A stretch of DNA of 64,000 nucleotides from Nonomuraea gerenzanensis. Lineage in GTDB: Bacteria > Actinomycetota > Actinomycetes > Streptosporangiales > Streptosporangiaceae. Position numbers and translations under genes: made by a program. Of this stretch, positions 1-8,609 are shown one piece after another; the stretch's first letter is position 1, and each line of letters starts with the position of its first letter. The notes beneath the pieces are model-generated. The model had not been told where the DNA came from. It saw nothing but the letters and a program-made list of their open reading frames with translations, and searched no databases. The stretch covers positions 7,998,001-8,062,000 of the forward strand of contig NZ_CP084058.1 in assembly GCF_020215645.1 (NCBI RefSeq), read 5' to 3'.

Positions 1-1321
1 TCCCGTAGGCCCGCCAGGCCAGGGCCAGATCCGCGAACGCCCGGTCCAGCAGGTCCGGCGGCAGGGCGAAGCTGAGGCGCAGCCGGTCGCGGTGGCGGCC
101 GTCGGGGGAGAACAGGGAGCCGGGCGCGACCGCCACGCCGTGCTCGCGCGCCACGGCCGCGAACCGGTCGGTGTCCGTGCCGGGCAGCCGCACCCACACC
201 GACAGCCCGCCCGCCGGGCGCGTCCACGTCCACTCGGGCAGGTGCGCGGGCAGCGCCGTCAGGCAGTGCTCCCTGCGGCGGGCCAGCTCGGCCAGCCAGG
301 GCGCCACGGGGTTGCGTTCGAGCAGGTCGGTGGCCAGCCGCTGGGCGACCGCGCTGGTGGCCAGGTCGGCGTCCACCTTGGCCTCGGTCAGCCTGGCCAG
401 CAACGGCTCCGGTGCCGTCAGCCAGCCCACCCGCAGCCCGCCCCACAACACCTTCGACAGGGACCCGACCGTGACCGTCCCGTACGGATGCGCGGCCGCC
501 AGCGGCTCGGGCGGCGGCACGCCGTCGTACACGAGGGCCGCCAGCGCCCGGTCCTCCACCACCGTCACCCCGGCGTCCGCGGCCAGCTCGGCGACGTGCC
601 GCAGCGGCGGCACCGCACCGGTCGGGTTGTCCACGCCGGCCACGTACACGACGGCGGGGCGATGCCGGGCCAGCGCCCCCTCCACGGCGGCCGGCGAGGT
701 GAGGTCGGCGGCCACCACGTGCGCGCCCGCCCGCCGGAACACGCTCAGCGCGCCCCCGTAGGCCGGATCCCCCACCAGGACGCGGTCGCCCGGCCGCAGC
801 AGCACGCGGGCGGCCAGGTCGATGCCCTGCTGGGCGCCCGCCGTGACCAGGACGTGCCTCGGGTCGGCGCCCTCGGCCCCCGCCAGCACGGTCCGCAGCC
901 GGGGGTCGCCCATCGCGTCGTAGCCGTGCCCGCTGGGCGCCCTCAGCAGGTCCGCCGGGTCGAGCGGGGGCAGGGTCAGGTGTGACGGGTCGGGGACCAC
1001 GGAGGTGGACAGGTCCGCGCGTACGGCGCCCGCCTGCAGCAGCCCGCCGAAGGACGGCGTGCCGAGCACGTACGTGCCGCTGCCGTGCCGCCGCTCGCAC
1101 AGCCCTTCCTCGCACAGGGCGTTGAACGCCGCCGCCACCGTCCCCCTGCTGACGCCGACCGCCTGGGCCAGGTCGCGTTCGGAGGGCAGGCGGGTGCCGG
1201 GGCTGATGAGGCCGGTCTGGGCGAGGTCCGTGAGCGCGCCGGCCAGCCGCCGGCTGGGCGGGCCCTGGTGGAGCCGCAGCCGGTCACGGACGAGTGTGAC
1301 GAGGGTGTCTTCCCTTCCCAT
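1..1321 (-). CDS. MocR-family (GntR/aminotransferase) transcriptional regulator, 3' end cut by window
   Basis: The product has an N-terminal GntR-type winged helix (about residues 10-75, with SERDLAQAVGVSRGTV as the recognition region) followed by a class I aminotransferase fold. The PLP lysine lies in the motif GSLSK, and the DNPTGAVPP segment is also typical of fold-type I aminotransferases. This architecture is that of MocR/PdxR regulators, which sense PLP or an amino-acid adduct and bind DNA as head-to-tail dimers. The gene runs off the left edge, so only the extreme C-terminus is missing. ATG at 1321 is preferred over the in-frame ATG at 1330, because a GATAAT box sits 7 nt upstream of it and would give a leaderless transcript. 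It is divergent from the branched-chain aminotransferase gene at 1405, its likely target. The ligand is unknown. Confidence 0.9.
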   Translation of the reverse strand, partial: MGREDTLVTLVRDRLRLHQGPPSRRLAGALTDLAQTGLISPGTRLPSERDLAQAVGVSRGTVAAAFNALCEEGLCERRHGSGTYVLGTPSFGGLLQAGAVRADLSTSVVPDPSHLTLPPLDPADLLRAPSGHGYDAMGDPRLRTVLAGAEGADPRHVLVTAGAQQGIDLAARVLLRPGDRVLVGDPAYGGALSVFRRAGAHVVAADLTSPAAVEGALARHRPAVVYVAGVDNPTGAVPPLRHVAELAADAGVTVVEDRALAALVYDGVPPPEPLAAAHPYGTVTVGSLSKVLWGGLRVGWLTAPEPLLARLTEAKVDADLATSAVAQRLATDLLERNPVAPWLAELARRREHCLTALPAHLPEWTWTRPAGGLSVWVRLPGTDTDRFAAVAREHGVAVAPGSLFSPDGRHRDRLRLSFALPPDLLDRAFADLALAWRAYG

Positions 1322-1328
1322 AGCCACC

Positions 1329-1334
1329 ATTATC
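1329..1334 (-). promoter_or_regulatory. Putative -10 box of the MocR gene (leaderless)
   Basis: GATAAT on the minus strand lies 7 nt before the ATG at 1321. That spacing is typical of leaderless actinobacterial mRNAs. No convincing -35 was picked out. Confidence 0.35.
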
Positions 1335-1404
1335 CCGATACTGTGCCACTCGCCGCGCAATTGGCCCATCGAACTGACATCGAGCCGGGCCACTGGAGGA
1401 AGGA

Positions 1405-2313
1405 GTGCGGGTGGAGGAGGCCAAGTTCATCTGGATGGACGGCGAGCTGGTGCCGTGGGGCGAGGCCCGGGTGCACGTGCTCTCGCACGCCCTGCACTAC
1501 GGCACCGCCGTCCTGGAGGGCACCAGGGCGTTCGAGACGCGCGAGGGGCCCGCCGTGTTCCGGCTCGACGACCATCTGCGGCGGCTCCTGGTCAGCGCGC
1601 GGATCATCGGGCTGGCGATGCCGTATCCGCTGGACGAGCTGCGCGAGGCCACGCTGCGCACCGTGGCCGCCAACGGCCGCCCGTCCTGCTACATCCGCCA
1701 CCTGGCGCACCGCGGCTACGGCGAGATGGGCATCGCGGCGCGCGGCTGCCCGACCACCGTGTCCATCGCCACCTGGGAGTGGGGCGCGCTGCTCGGCTCC
1801 GGCGTGCGGCTGATGACCAGTTCCTGGCGGCGCAACGACCACACGATCGTGCCCACCGCCGCCAAGGCCACCGGCCCCTACCTGAACTCCGTCCTGGCCA
1901 AGCACGAGGCGCTGGACGCCGGCTACGACGAGGCCGTGCTGCTGAACGCCGCCGGTCACGTCAGCGAGTGCACCGGGGCGAACCTCTTCGTCGTGCGCGA
2001 CGGCGTGCTCGCCACCCCGCCCGACAGCGCGGGCGCGCTGGCGGGGCTCACCCAGGACACCGTGGAGCGGCTGGCCGCCGACCTCGGCGTGCCGGCCGTC
2101 AGGCGGGAGCTGATGCGGTCCGACCTGTACGCCGCCGACGAGGTGTTCCTGTGCGGTACGGCGGCCGGCGTCGTGCACGCGTCCTCGGTGGACCGGCGCG
2201 AGCTCGGCGACGGGCCTGGACCGGTGACGGCCCGGCTGGCCGAGGCCTACGACGCCGTGGTGCACGGCAGGGACGAGCGCTACCGCCACTGGCTCACCCC
2301 GGTGTCCGCCTGA
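1405..2313 (+). CDS. Branched-chain amino acid aminotransferase-like, fold-type IV PLP enzyme
   Basis: A 302-residue class IV aminotransferase (IlvE type). These enzymes move an amino group between branched-chain amino acids and 2-oxoglutarate in the cytoplasm. Visible family features are the start FIWMDGELVPWGEARVHVLS, the HYGTAVLEGTRAF segment, the Schiff-base lysine at about K154 (AAKATGPYLNS), and the phosphate-binding ECTGANLF and CGTAAGV motifs. GTG 1405 follows GGAGGAAGG at 1395-1403; GTG 1411 is an alternative. The gene is divergent from a MocR regulator, so its expression is probably controlled by that protein. A D-amino acid transaminase or aminodeoxychorismate lyase role cannot be excluded, but the length and motifs fit the IlvE branch best. 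Confidence 0.88.
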   Translation: MRVEEAKFIWMDGELVPWGEARVHVLSHALHYGTAVLEGTRAFETREGPAVFRLDDHLRRLLVSARIIGLAMPYPLDELREATLRTVAANGRPSCYIRHLAHRGYGEMGIAARGCPTTVSIATWEWGALLGSGVRLMTSSWRRNDHTIVPTAAKATGPYLNSVLAKHEALDAGYDEAVLLNAAGHVSECTGANLFVVRDGVLATPPDSAGALAGLTQDTVERLAADLGVPAVRRELMRSDLYAADEVFLCGTAAGVVHASSVDRRELGDGPGPVTARLAEAYDAVVHGRDERYRHWLTPVSA

Positions 2314-2326
2314 GCCGCGGCGATCG

Positions 2327-2360
2327 CCGTCCGGGATCACCGTCCGGGATCACCGTCCGG
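2327..2360 (+). repeat. Short 13-bp tandem repeat in the gap 2314-2570
   Basis: The unit ccgtccgggatca occurs twice in tandem, followed by a partial third copy. The partial copy runs into the near-perfect palindrome ccgtccggcggacgg (2353-2367). The rest of this 257-bp gap is plain GC-rich sequence with no gene seen. It may act as a transcription end or as an operator for the membrane protein gene; neither is proven. Confidence 0.5.
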
Positions 2361-2570
2361 CGGACGGACCGGGACGGCGCGATCACCCGCCAGGCGGGCG
2401 GGCCGGGGCGGGGCGATCGATCCGCGCGATCGCCCTCCGGCGGGCGGAAGACGGCCTCCCGCACTCCCGGCGCATGAGAGGGTAGTCGCGTCTGGTGGCG
2501 CCGGAACATGACCTAGCACTACCTAGCTCGGCCGTGCCACAGAGCTCTGCGATCACGGGAGGTCATCGGA

Positions 2571-4661
2571 GTGAGGCGCGCGCTGGTCATGCTGGCGATG
2601 CTGGCCGTGCTGGTCGGTCAGGTGCTCATCGGTCCCGCCTGGTCCGCCGGCCCCGCCGGGGCGCAGGCGCAGGGGGGCCGGGTGGCGCTCATCGGGGTGC
2701 CCGGCCTGCACTGGAACGACCTCACCCCGTCCGGCACCCCGCACCTGTGGGCGCTGGCCGGATCCAGCGCGATCGGCTCCCTGTCCGTCCGCACGGTCGG
2801 CAACGTCACCTGCCCCTACGACGGGTGGCTCACCGTGTCGGCGGGCACCAGGGCGGCGGTCGGCTACGCGTGCGGCGCCCCGCCGAAGCCGGAGGCCCGG
2901 GGCGCGGGCGCCGTCATCCCCGACTACCGCTACCTGATCGACGTGGCCGGTCAGCGCACCGCGGGCACGCTCGGCGAGTCGCTGAAGGCGGCCGGGCAGT
3001 GCTCGGTCGCGATCGGGCCCGGCGCGGCGCTGGCGCTGGCCGACCAGCAGGGCGCGGTGGGGCGCTACCACGCCTCGCCGCTCCAGGTCACCACCGCCGA
3101 CCTGGAGCAGTGCCGGATGGTCGCGGCGGACGTGGACGACCTGGTCGCGCCCTACCTGGCGGGCGAGCCCGACCGGCTGCCCAAGGTGGCCGACAAGCTG
3201 GCCCCCGCCGCGCGCCGCGAGGCGCTGCGCCAGGCCGACGCGAAGGCGGGCGCCCTGCTGGCGGCGCTGCCCGCGGGCACGACCGTGCTGCTGGCGGGCC
3301 TTTCGGACCACGGCTCGGTGCCGCACCTGCGGGTGGCCGCGCTGCGCGAGCCCGGCGCCGAGGGGCGGCTGCTGGGCGCGGCCTCCACCCGCCGCGACGA
3401 CATCTCGATCCTGACCGACCTGACCGCCACCGTGCTCGACAAGCTCGGCGTGGCCGTGCCCAGCACGGTGGTGGGCGCGCCGCTGCGGCTGGGCGAGCAG
3501 GGCGCCACCGTCGAAGGGCTGAAGAGCGCCGACGCCACCGCCCAGACCATGCGCTCGGCCAAGGCCGCCTACTTCACGGCCCTGGCGGTCTTCCAGGTGC
3601 TGTTCTACGTGCTGGCCTTCCTGCTGCTGCGCCGCCGCAAGGGCCTGCCCTGGGTCCGCCGCGCCGCCGTGGCGCTCGCCGCCCTGCCGGTCACCTCGTT
3701 CCTGGTCAACCTGCTGCCCTGGGACAGCCACCTGGAGCTGTTCGGCGGCATGGCCCTGTGGTGGGCGGCCATCACGGCGCTGGCGCTGGCCGGGCCGTGG
3801 CGGCGCAGGCCGCTGGGCCCGCTGGCGGTGGTCGCCGCGATCACCGCGCTCACGCTCGTCGGCGACCTGCTCACCGGCACCACGCTCCAGCTCAACAGCT
3901 TCATGGGCTACAGCGCCGAGCAGGGCGCCCGCTACTTCGGCCTGGGCAACATCCCGTTCGCCCTGCTGGCCACCGGCACGCTGCTGGCCACCACGGTCAT
4001 CGCGCACCGCTGGCCGGGCAAGGTCGGGGTCGGCGCGATCGTGGTGCTGGGCGCGTTCGCGATGGTGCTGGGCGGCTCCGGGATGGGCAGCGACTTCGGC
4101 GGCGTGATCGCGTTCGTGCCGGGCATCGCGGTGACCGCGCTGATCCTGTCGGGCAAGCGGGTCTCGCTGGTGAAGCTGGGCGCGTTCTGCGTGGCGGGTG
4201 GCGTGATCGTGATGGGCTTCGCCTGGCTCAACTACCTGCGGCCGCCCGCGGAGCAGTCGCACCTGGGCCGGTTCGTGGGGCAGGTGCTGACCGGAGAGGC
4301 GATCGACGTCATCTGGCGCAAGTTCCTGGCCATGATCTCCACCCTGGCCAACCCCAACCTGATGCCGATCGTGATCGCCGCCGTGGCGTTCCTCGTGTAC
4401 GCGATCCTGCGGCCCGAGCAGGCGTCGGCCGGGGTCGTGCCCGCGGCGTTCGAGCACTCCCCCGCGCTGCGTGCCGGGCTGATCGGCACGCTCGTCAGCG
4501 GCGTGGTCGGCATGCTGGTCAACGACTCGGGCGCGGCCGTGCTGTCGATGGCGCTGGCGCTGGCCGTACCGCTGCTGCTGGCCACCGGCATCGGCGCGCT
4601 GCGGCGCGAGGGCGGGTCAGCCCCAGGCGTCGGCGAGCAGCTGGCGGGTGTCGCGAAGTAG
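2571..4661 (+). CDS. Membrane protein with N-terminal extracytoplasmic AlkP-like domain
   Basis: A 696-residue protein starting at GTG 2571 after GGGAGGTCATCGGA. It has a signal/anchor helix (residues 5-25) and an outside domain of about 300 residues (VALIGVPGLHWNDL, then CPYDGWLTVSAGTRA). That domain resembles the alkaline-phosphatase superfamily proteins seen in actinobacterial envelope genes. About ten hydrophobic helices follow from residue 325 on. Substrate and reaction are unknown; a role in cell-envelope polymer handling is a guess from architecture. Its last 45 bases overlap the convergent HIT gene, so no terminator separates them. Codon use is typical of the window, so this looks like a core gene. 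Confidence 0.75.
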   Translation: MRRALVMLAMLAVLVGQVLIGPAWSAGPAGAQAQGGRVALIGVPGLHWNDLTPSGTPHLWALAGSSAIGSLSVRTVGNVTCPYDGWLTVSAGTRAAVGYACGAPPKPEARGAGAVIPDYRYLIDVAGQRTAGTLGESLKAAGQCSVAIGPGAALALADQQGAVGRYHASPLQVTTADLEQCRMVAADVDDLVAPYLAGEPDRLPKVADKLAPAARREALRQADAKAGALLAALPAGTTVLLAGLSDHGSVPHLRVAALREPGAEGRLLGAASTRRDDISILTDLTATVLDKLGVAVPSTVVGAPLRLGEQGATVEGLKSADATAQTMRSAKAAYFTALAVFQVLFYVLAFLLLRRRKGLPWVRRAAVALAALPVTSFLVNLLPWDSHLELFGGMALWWAAITALALAGPWRRRPLGPLAVVAAITALTLVGDLLTGTTLQLNSFMGYSAEQGARYFGLGNIPFALLATGTLLATTVIAHRWPGKVGVGAIVVLGAFAMVLGGSGMGSDFGGVIAFVPGIAVTALILSGKRVSLVKLGAFCVAGGVIVMGFAWLNYLRPPAEQSHLGRFVGQVLTGEAIDVIWRKFLAMISTLANPNLMPIVIAAVAFLVYAILRPEQASAGVVPAAFEHSPALRAGLIGTLVSGVVGMLVNDSGAAVLSMALALAVPLLLATGIGALRREGGSAPGVGEQLAGVAK

Positions 4662-5147
4662 CTGCGGCAGCACCTTGGTCCTGGCGACGACCGGCATGAA
4701 GTTGGTGTCGCCGCCCCACCGGGGCACCACGTGCTGGTGCAGGTGGGCGGCGATGCCCGCGCCGGCGACATGGCCGAGGTTCATGCCGACGTTGAAGCCC
4801 TGCGCGCCGCTGGCCTTGCGCAGCGCCCGCAGCGACTCCTGGGTGAACGCGCCCAGCTCCGCCACCTCGGCCGCGTCGAGCTCGTCGTAGTCGGACACGT
4901 GCCGATAGGGCACCACCATCAGGTGACCCGAGTTGTACGGGTACAGGTTGAGCACGGCGTAGACCGTCTCCCCCCGCTTCACGATCAGGCCGTCCTCGTC
5001 GCTCATCTTCGGGATGGCGTCGAACGGGCAGCCGTCGCCGGGGCCCGTGCCGGTCGGCTTGTTCTCGCCCTTGATGTAGGCCATCCGATGCGGGGTCCAC
5101 AACCGTTCGAAGTTGTCGGGTGCCCCGGCCCCTGCCTGATCGTGCAT
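4617..5147 (-). CDS. HIT-family nucleotide hydrolase/AP4A phosphorylase-like
   Basis: With the ATG at 5147 the protein has 176 residues. The start FERLWTPHRMAYI, the LYPYNSGHLMVVPYRHV segment and the HIT motif HLHQHVVPRWGGD (catalytic middle His about H137) match the actinobacterial branch that includes Mycobacterium Rv2613c, an AP4A phosphorylase. It would act on diadenosine polyphosphates or similar nucleotides in the cytoplasm. An upstream in-frame ATG at 5159 lies immediately behind a perfect hairpin and is the alternative start. In mycobacteria this gene directly follows thrS; here seven other genes lie between them, although both keep the minus orientation. Confidence 0.88.
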   Translation of the reverse strand: MHDQAGAGAPDNFERLWTPHRMAYIKGENKPTGTGPGDGCPFDAIPKMSDEDGLIVKRGETVYAVLNLYPYNSGHLMVVPYRHVSDYDELDAAEVAELGAFTQESLRALRKASGAQGFNVGMNLGHVAGAGIAAHLHQHVVPRWGGDTNFMPVVARTKVLPQLLRDTRQLLADAWG

Positions 5148-5160
5148 AACTAGCAGCATA

Positions 5161-5182
5161 GGACCCCGGACAAACGGGGTCC
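5161..5182. promoter_or_regulatory. Perfect 8-bp inverted repeat between HIT and Asp23 genes
   Basis: ggaccccg, a 6-nt spacer, then cggggtcc. It lies in the 77-bp divergent intergenic region, directly upstream of the HIT start. It may be an operator or a 5'-UTR hairpin of the HIT mRNA. No run of T follows, so it is not a convincing terminator. Confidence 0.45.
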
Positions 5183-5224
5183 TCTTCCGGCACAATCCTG
5201 AGCACCCGCCAACAGGAGGCCGCG

Positions 5225-5704
5225 ATGAGTGAAGCCTTAGCCGAGCAGTCCGCACCGCCCGCCGATCCGCCCGCCCCCTCCTACATCGAGGGGCCCACGG
5301 CAGGCGCGGTGGTCAAGGGCCGGATCAAGGTCGCCGACGAGGTGGTCGAGAAGGTCGCCGCGCTGGCCGCGCTGGAGGTGGCCGGGGTCGCCGACATGGG
5401 CGGCGACCTGGCCAGGGCCTTCGAGTCCGTCCGCGACCGCATCGGCATCGGCTCGCGCCGCGGCACCCAGGGCGTCAGCGCGCAGATCCAGGACCGCCAG
5501 GTGGCGGTGAGCGTGACCATCGTCGTCGAGTACGGCCACGTCGTCATGGACGTCGCCGCCGAGGTCAAGACGAACGTCGCCAGGAGCGTCAGCCGCATGC
5601 TCGGCATGCGCGTCATGGAGGTCAACGTCACCGTGGACGACGTCCGGCTCCCCGGCGAGGGCCGGGCCCCCGCCGAGGAACTCGACGACGGGGAGCCGGG
5701 CTGA
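5225..5704 (+). CDS. Asp23/Gls24 family envelope stress response protein
   Basis: 159 residues, with AGGAGG at 5214-5219 before the ATG. The Asp23 domain (about residues 20-145) starts KGRIKVADEVVEKVAALAA and continues through GVSAQIQDRQVAVSVTIVVEYG to NVARSVSRMLGMRVMEVNV, the standard family pattern. These small cytoplasmic proteins associate with the membrane or with alkaline/cell-envelope stress; the biochemical role is not settled. It stands alone between divergent and convergent neighbours, with 3 bp separating its stop from that of the next, convergent gene. Confidence 0.88.
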   Translation: MSEALAEQSAPPADPPAPSYIEGPTAGAVVKGRIKVADEVVEKVAALAALEVAGVADMGGDLARAFESVRDRIGIGSRRGTQGVSAQIQDRQVAVSVTIVVEYGHVVMDVAAEVKTNVARSVSRMLGMRVMEVNVTVDDVRLPGEGRAPAEELDDGEPG

Positions 5705-5707
5705 GGC

Positions 5708-6133
5708 TCAGCCCACCCGCGTCATGTTCGACTCGTAGCCGCCGCCACCGGGGTAGACCCAGGCGCCGGTGACGCTCGCCCCGTCGGCGCTGAACGTGCC
5801 GCGGTAGTAGGCGCCCGAGTCCTTCTTGTGCGCCCAGATCGTCAGCGTGTCACCCTCGACCTCGTAGACGTAGGCCAGGGTGCTGCCGTCGCTGTCGAAG
5901 TACCAGGAGTGCACGTCCTGGCTGGGCTCCTCCGCCCCGTACGGCCGCTTCCTGCCGATGAACTCCGTGCCCTTGACCGTGCCGCCCTCCTGCGTGAGGT
6001 CCACGTCCTGGATGAGGAAGTGGCCGCCCTCCATCCAGCGGTAGGTGACGGTGCCCGCGGCGGCGCCGGTGACCTTCCAGGTGCCGACGAGGCGGTCCAG
6101 GGCCTTGAGCTTGGGGTCGTTGTGCTCGGTCAT
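5708..6133 (-). CDS. Small lipocalin-like conserved protein (DUF1579-like)
   Basis: 141 residues, soluble, rich in beta-strand patterns: LDRLVGTWKVTG at the start, YRWMEGGHFLIQDVD, and GTFSADGASVTGAWVYPGGGGY near the end. This pattern is typical of DUF1579-type beta-barrel proteins found beside ECF sigma genes. No catalytic residues are evident. AGAGGAATTCCGCC precedes the ATG. It lies 105 bp downstream of the sigma factor gene on the same strand and is probably co-expressed with it. Function unknown; the family call is by pattern only. Confidence 0.7.
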   Translation of the reverse strand: MTEHNDPKLKALDRLVGTWKVTGAAAGTVTYRWMEGGHFLIQDVDLTQEGGTVKGTEFIGRKRPYGAEEPSQDVHSWYFDSDGSTLAYVYEVEGDTLTIWAHKKDSGAYYRGTFSADGASVTGAWVYPGGGGYESNMTRVG

Positions 6134-6238
6134 GGCGGAATTCCTCTCTAGTGGGTGGTCGTACGGCCGTATGACGGCGCGGCGGCGGGAAAGGAATCGG
6201 TCCGGTTCGGAAAATCTCCTTTCAAGGTCCGGCCGGGT

Positions 6239-7246
6239 TCACAGCTCGGCGGGGAGGCCGAAGGCGGCGTGCAGCTCGGCCCCGAACGTGGTGATCTCGG
6301 CGATCAGGCCGCCCTCGACGCGCAGCACGTCGAGGTTGACCGCCGTGTAGCGGTCCTGCCCGGGGCGGCGGACGTAGTTGGCGACGGCCGGCTGCCGGTT
6401 GGCGCGCGTGGCCAGCGCCCGCCACTCGCCCCATGCCTCGGGCCCGGTCATGACCGGGCGCCACATGTCGAGGATGGCCCGCCGCCCGTCGAACACCTGC
6501 GAGTCCGGCGGCATCGTCTGCCGCGCGTCCTCACGCAGCAGCGCCGCCAGGGCCGACAGGTCGCCCGCCACGGAGGCCTCCATGTAGCGGCGCAGCACGG
6601 CCCGCTCCTGCTCGCTCGGCGCCGTGGCCGGGCCCCACTGCGCGCGCCGGGCGGGCAGGTGCATGCGCAGCGTCGCGCGGGCCCGTTGCAGCGCGCTCTT
6701 GACGGCCGCCACGCTCAGCTCCAGCGCCTGCGAGGTCTCCTCGGCCGACCAGCCGGCCACGTCACGCAGGATCAGCACCGCCCGCTGACGCGGCGGCAGG
6801 TGCTGGATCGCGGCCAGGTAGGCCAGCTCGATCGTCTCCCGCTCCACGGCCACCGCCTCCGGCCTGGCCTCGCCGGGTGCGGCCAGGTCGAGCAGCCGGT
6901 CCGGGTACGGCTGCAGCCACGGCACCTCCGCGAACGGCGACCGCGGCTCGCCGCCCACGCCGACCGTGATCTCGCGGGAGCGGGCGGGGCCCGACAGCAG
7001 GTCCAGGCAGGCGTTGGTGGCGATGCGGTAGAGCCAGGCCCGCAGCGTGGAGCGGCCCTCGAAGGTCTCCCGCCGCCGCCAGGCCCGCATCATGGTCTCC
7101 TGCACCATGTCGTCGGCGTCGGTGTACGAGCCGAGCATCCGGTAGCAGTGCACCCGCAGCTCGTGCCGGTGCCCTTCGACCAGCTCCCCGAACGCGGCCT
7201 GCCCGCCCTGCCTGACGACCGCCACGGCCTCGCTCTCGTCGCCCAC
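6239..7246 (-). CDS. ECF sigma factor with C-terminal SnoaL-like domain (TIGR02960-like)
   Basis: 335 residues from GTG 7246, chosen because AGGGAGG lies 5-6 nt upstream. Region 2 (FGELVEGHRHELRVHCYRML, then DADDMVQETMMRAWRR) and region 4 (LPPRQRAVLILRDVAGWSAEE, AVKSALQRARATL) are intact. After them comes a domain of about 130 residues ending in a SnoaL-like fold (VNLDVLRVEGGLIAEITTFG). Such sigma factors usually lack a classical anti-sigma factor and are controlled by the fused SnoaL-like domain. No anti-sigma gene is adjacent. The DUF1579-like gene downstream may be part of the same unit. Confidence 0.88.
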   Translation of the reverse strand: MGDESEAVAVVRQGGQAAFGELVEGHRHELRVHCYRMLGSYTDADDMVQETMMRAWRRRETFEGRSTLRAWLYRIATNACLDLLSGPARSREITVGVGGEPRSPFAEVPWLQPYPDRLLDLAAPGEARPEAVAVERETIELAYLAAIQHLPPRQRAVLILRDVAGWSAEETSQALELSVAAVKSALQRARATLRMHLPARRAQWGPATAPSEQERAVLRRYMEASVAGDLSALAALLREDARQTMPPDSQVFDGRRAILDMWRPVMTGPEAWGEWRALATRANRQPAVANYVRRPGQDRYTAVNLDVLRVEGGLIAEITTFGAELHAAFGLPAEL

Positions 7247-7404
7247 GTCGCCTCCCTGGCCCACGTGCCGCCTCTGTTCCGCCCTGCCGTCCTGGCGCTC
7301 CCCCGGGGTTGCTCTCCTGGCGCAAGCGTCGCACGTGCACCCGCCCGCCGTGAAGTACACCCCGCCGACGGGCCGCCGGGCCGCCGGGCCGACGGGGTGT
7401 CAGG

Positions 7405-8136
7405 ATGGCAGGCATGACGGATCAGTTGAAGCCCATGCCGGACGACTGGCAGCGCGCACTGGCCATCGTGGCTCACCCCGACGACCTCGAGTACGGCTGC
7501 GCCTCCGCCGTGGCCGTCTGGACCGACGCGGGACGCAGCGTCACCTACCTGCTCGCCACCAGGGGCGAGGCGGGCATCGACACCCTGGAGCCGGCCAAGG
7601 CGGGCCCGGTGCGCGAGCGCGAGCAGCGGGCCAGCGCCGCCGTGGCCGGGGTGACGGAGGTGGAGTTCCTCGACCACCCCGACGGAGTGATCGAGTACGG
7701 CGTCGCGCTGCGGCGGGAGCTGGCCGCCGCCATCCGCAGGCACCGCCCCGAGCTGGTGATCACGCTGAACTACGAGGACACCTGGGGAGGCACGTACTGG
7801 AACACCCCCGACCACCGCGCGGTCGGCCGGGCGGTGATGGACGCGGTCGGGGACGCCGGAAATCGCTGGATATTTCCGGATACGGAGGCCGAGCCCTGGA
7901 ACGGCGTGCGGTGGATCGCCGTCGCCGGGTCCGACACCCCCACCCACGCCGTGGACGTCACCGACGGCCTGGAGCGGGGCGTGCGCTCGCTCCTGGAGCA
8001 CCGCGCCTACATCGAGGCCCTCACCGACGAGGACCCGGAGACGTACGCCCGCACACTCATCGAGGGATTCGCCCGGGAACAGGGGGAACGTTTCGGTGGT
8101 CGCCCCGCGGTGACATTCCGCCTTTTCCCCCGCTAA
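7405..8136 (+). CDS. PIG-L family N-acetylglucosamine deacetylase-like hydrolase
   Basis: 243 residues. The zinc-binding motif AHPDD is at 23-27, and NTPDHRAVG around residue 134 supplies the second histidine region. This is the LmbE/PIG-L fold used in mycothiol synthesis, antibiotic deacetylation and GlcNAc deacetylation. The sequence does not decide the substrate. It lacks the extra length of MshB/Mca, so a stand-alone detoxifying or salvage deacetylase is likely. ATG 7405 is used; ATG 7414 is equally possible. It is divergent from the sigma factor gene with 158 bp between them. Confidence 0.85.
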   Translation: MAGMTDQLKPMPDDWQRALAIVAHPDDLEYGCASAVAVWTDAGRSVTYLLATRGEAGIDTLEPAKAGPVREREQRASAAVAGVTEVEFLDHPDGVIEYGVALRRELAAAIRRHRPELVITLNYEDTWGGTYWNTPDHRAVGRAVMDAVGDAGNRWIFPDTEAEPWNGVRWIAVAGSDTPTHAVDVTDGLERGVRSLLEHRAYIEALTDEDPETYARTLIEGFAREQGERFGGRPAVTFRLFPR

Positions 8137-8229
8137 TTCCACAAAAGCGGATACTGCGGAATTATCAGCGTATTGGCGGCTATTAGTCGCATCCGCTGAA
8201 AAGCGTCTGCGCAGAGCCGGGGAGCTTGC

Positions 8230-8235
8230 TAGGGT
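8230..8235 (+). promoter_or_regulatory. Putative -10 (TAGGGT) for the TM2-domain gene
   Basis: TAGGGT matches the actinobacterial TAGRRT pattern and lies in the AT-richer gap 8137-8326, about 90 nt before the start codon. The leader holds the GC-rich partial dyad gccgg...gcgcccggc. No clear -35. Confidence 0.35.
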
Positions 8236-8326
8236 TTCGTGCCCTGCGGATGATCCTTTCCGCAGAAGCCGGTCGGGCGCGGCAGATCAGGCGCCCGGCT
8301 CACCCCTCACGCGAAAGGCATTCCCC

Positions 8327-8530
8327 ATGCAGAAGTCCTGGCTCGCCGCCGTCTTACTCTGCTTCTTCCTCGGTGTCATCGGCGTGCACCGCTTCTACGT
8401 AGGCAAGATCGGGACCGGCATCCTGATGATCGTCACGCTCGGCGGTTTCGGCGTCTGGGTGCTGATCGACTTCATCATGATCCTCATCGGCAAGTTCACC
8501 GACAAGCAGGGTCAGCCGCTGGCCAAGTAA
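8327..8530 (+). CDS. TM2 domain-containing membrane protein
   Basis: 67 residues, almost entirely a TM2 domain: a first helix (KSWLAAVLLCFFLGVIGVHRF), the turn YVGKIGTGI, then a second helix ending VLIDFIMILIG. The GVHRFYVGK signature is diagnostic. TM2 proteins are small integral membrane proteins of unclear function. The ribosome site is weak (GAAAGG). It is monocistronic and ends in a strong hairpin that also serves convergent thrS. Confidence 0.9.
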   Translation: MQKSWLAAVLLCFFLGVIGVHRFYVGKIGTGILMIVTLGGFGVWVLIDFIMILIGKFTDKQGQPLAK

Positions 8531-8542
8531 GGCGCCGACGGA

Positions 8543-8575
8543 AAGCGGGCCGTGCCGTACAGGCACGGCCCGCTT
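8543..8575. terminator. Bidirectional terminator hairpin between TM2 gene and thrS
   Basis: A perfect 14-bp inverted repeat (aagcgggccgtgcc / ggcacggcccgctt) with a 5-nt loop lies between convergent genes. There is no T-tract, as is common for actinobacterial hairpin terminators. Confidence 0.8.
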
Positions 8576-8609
8576 CCGCGCGATCGGTCGCGAAAACTCC
8601 GCGGCGCTC

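Noticed and set aside
92..985. Long plus-strand open frames over the MocR gene
   Set aside because: Arg/Gly/His/Gln-rich composition and loss of codon bias show they are antisense shadows of the minus-strand regulator.
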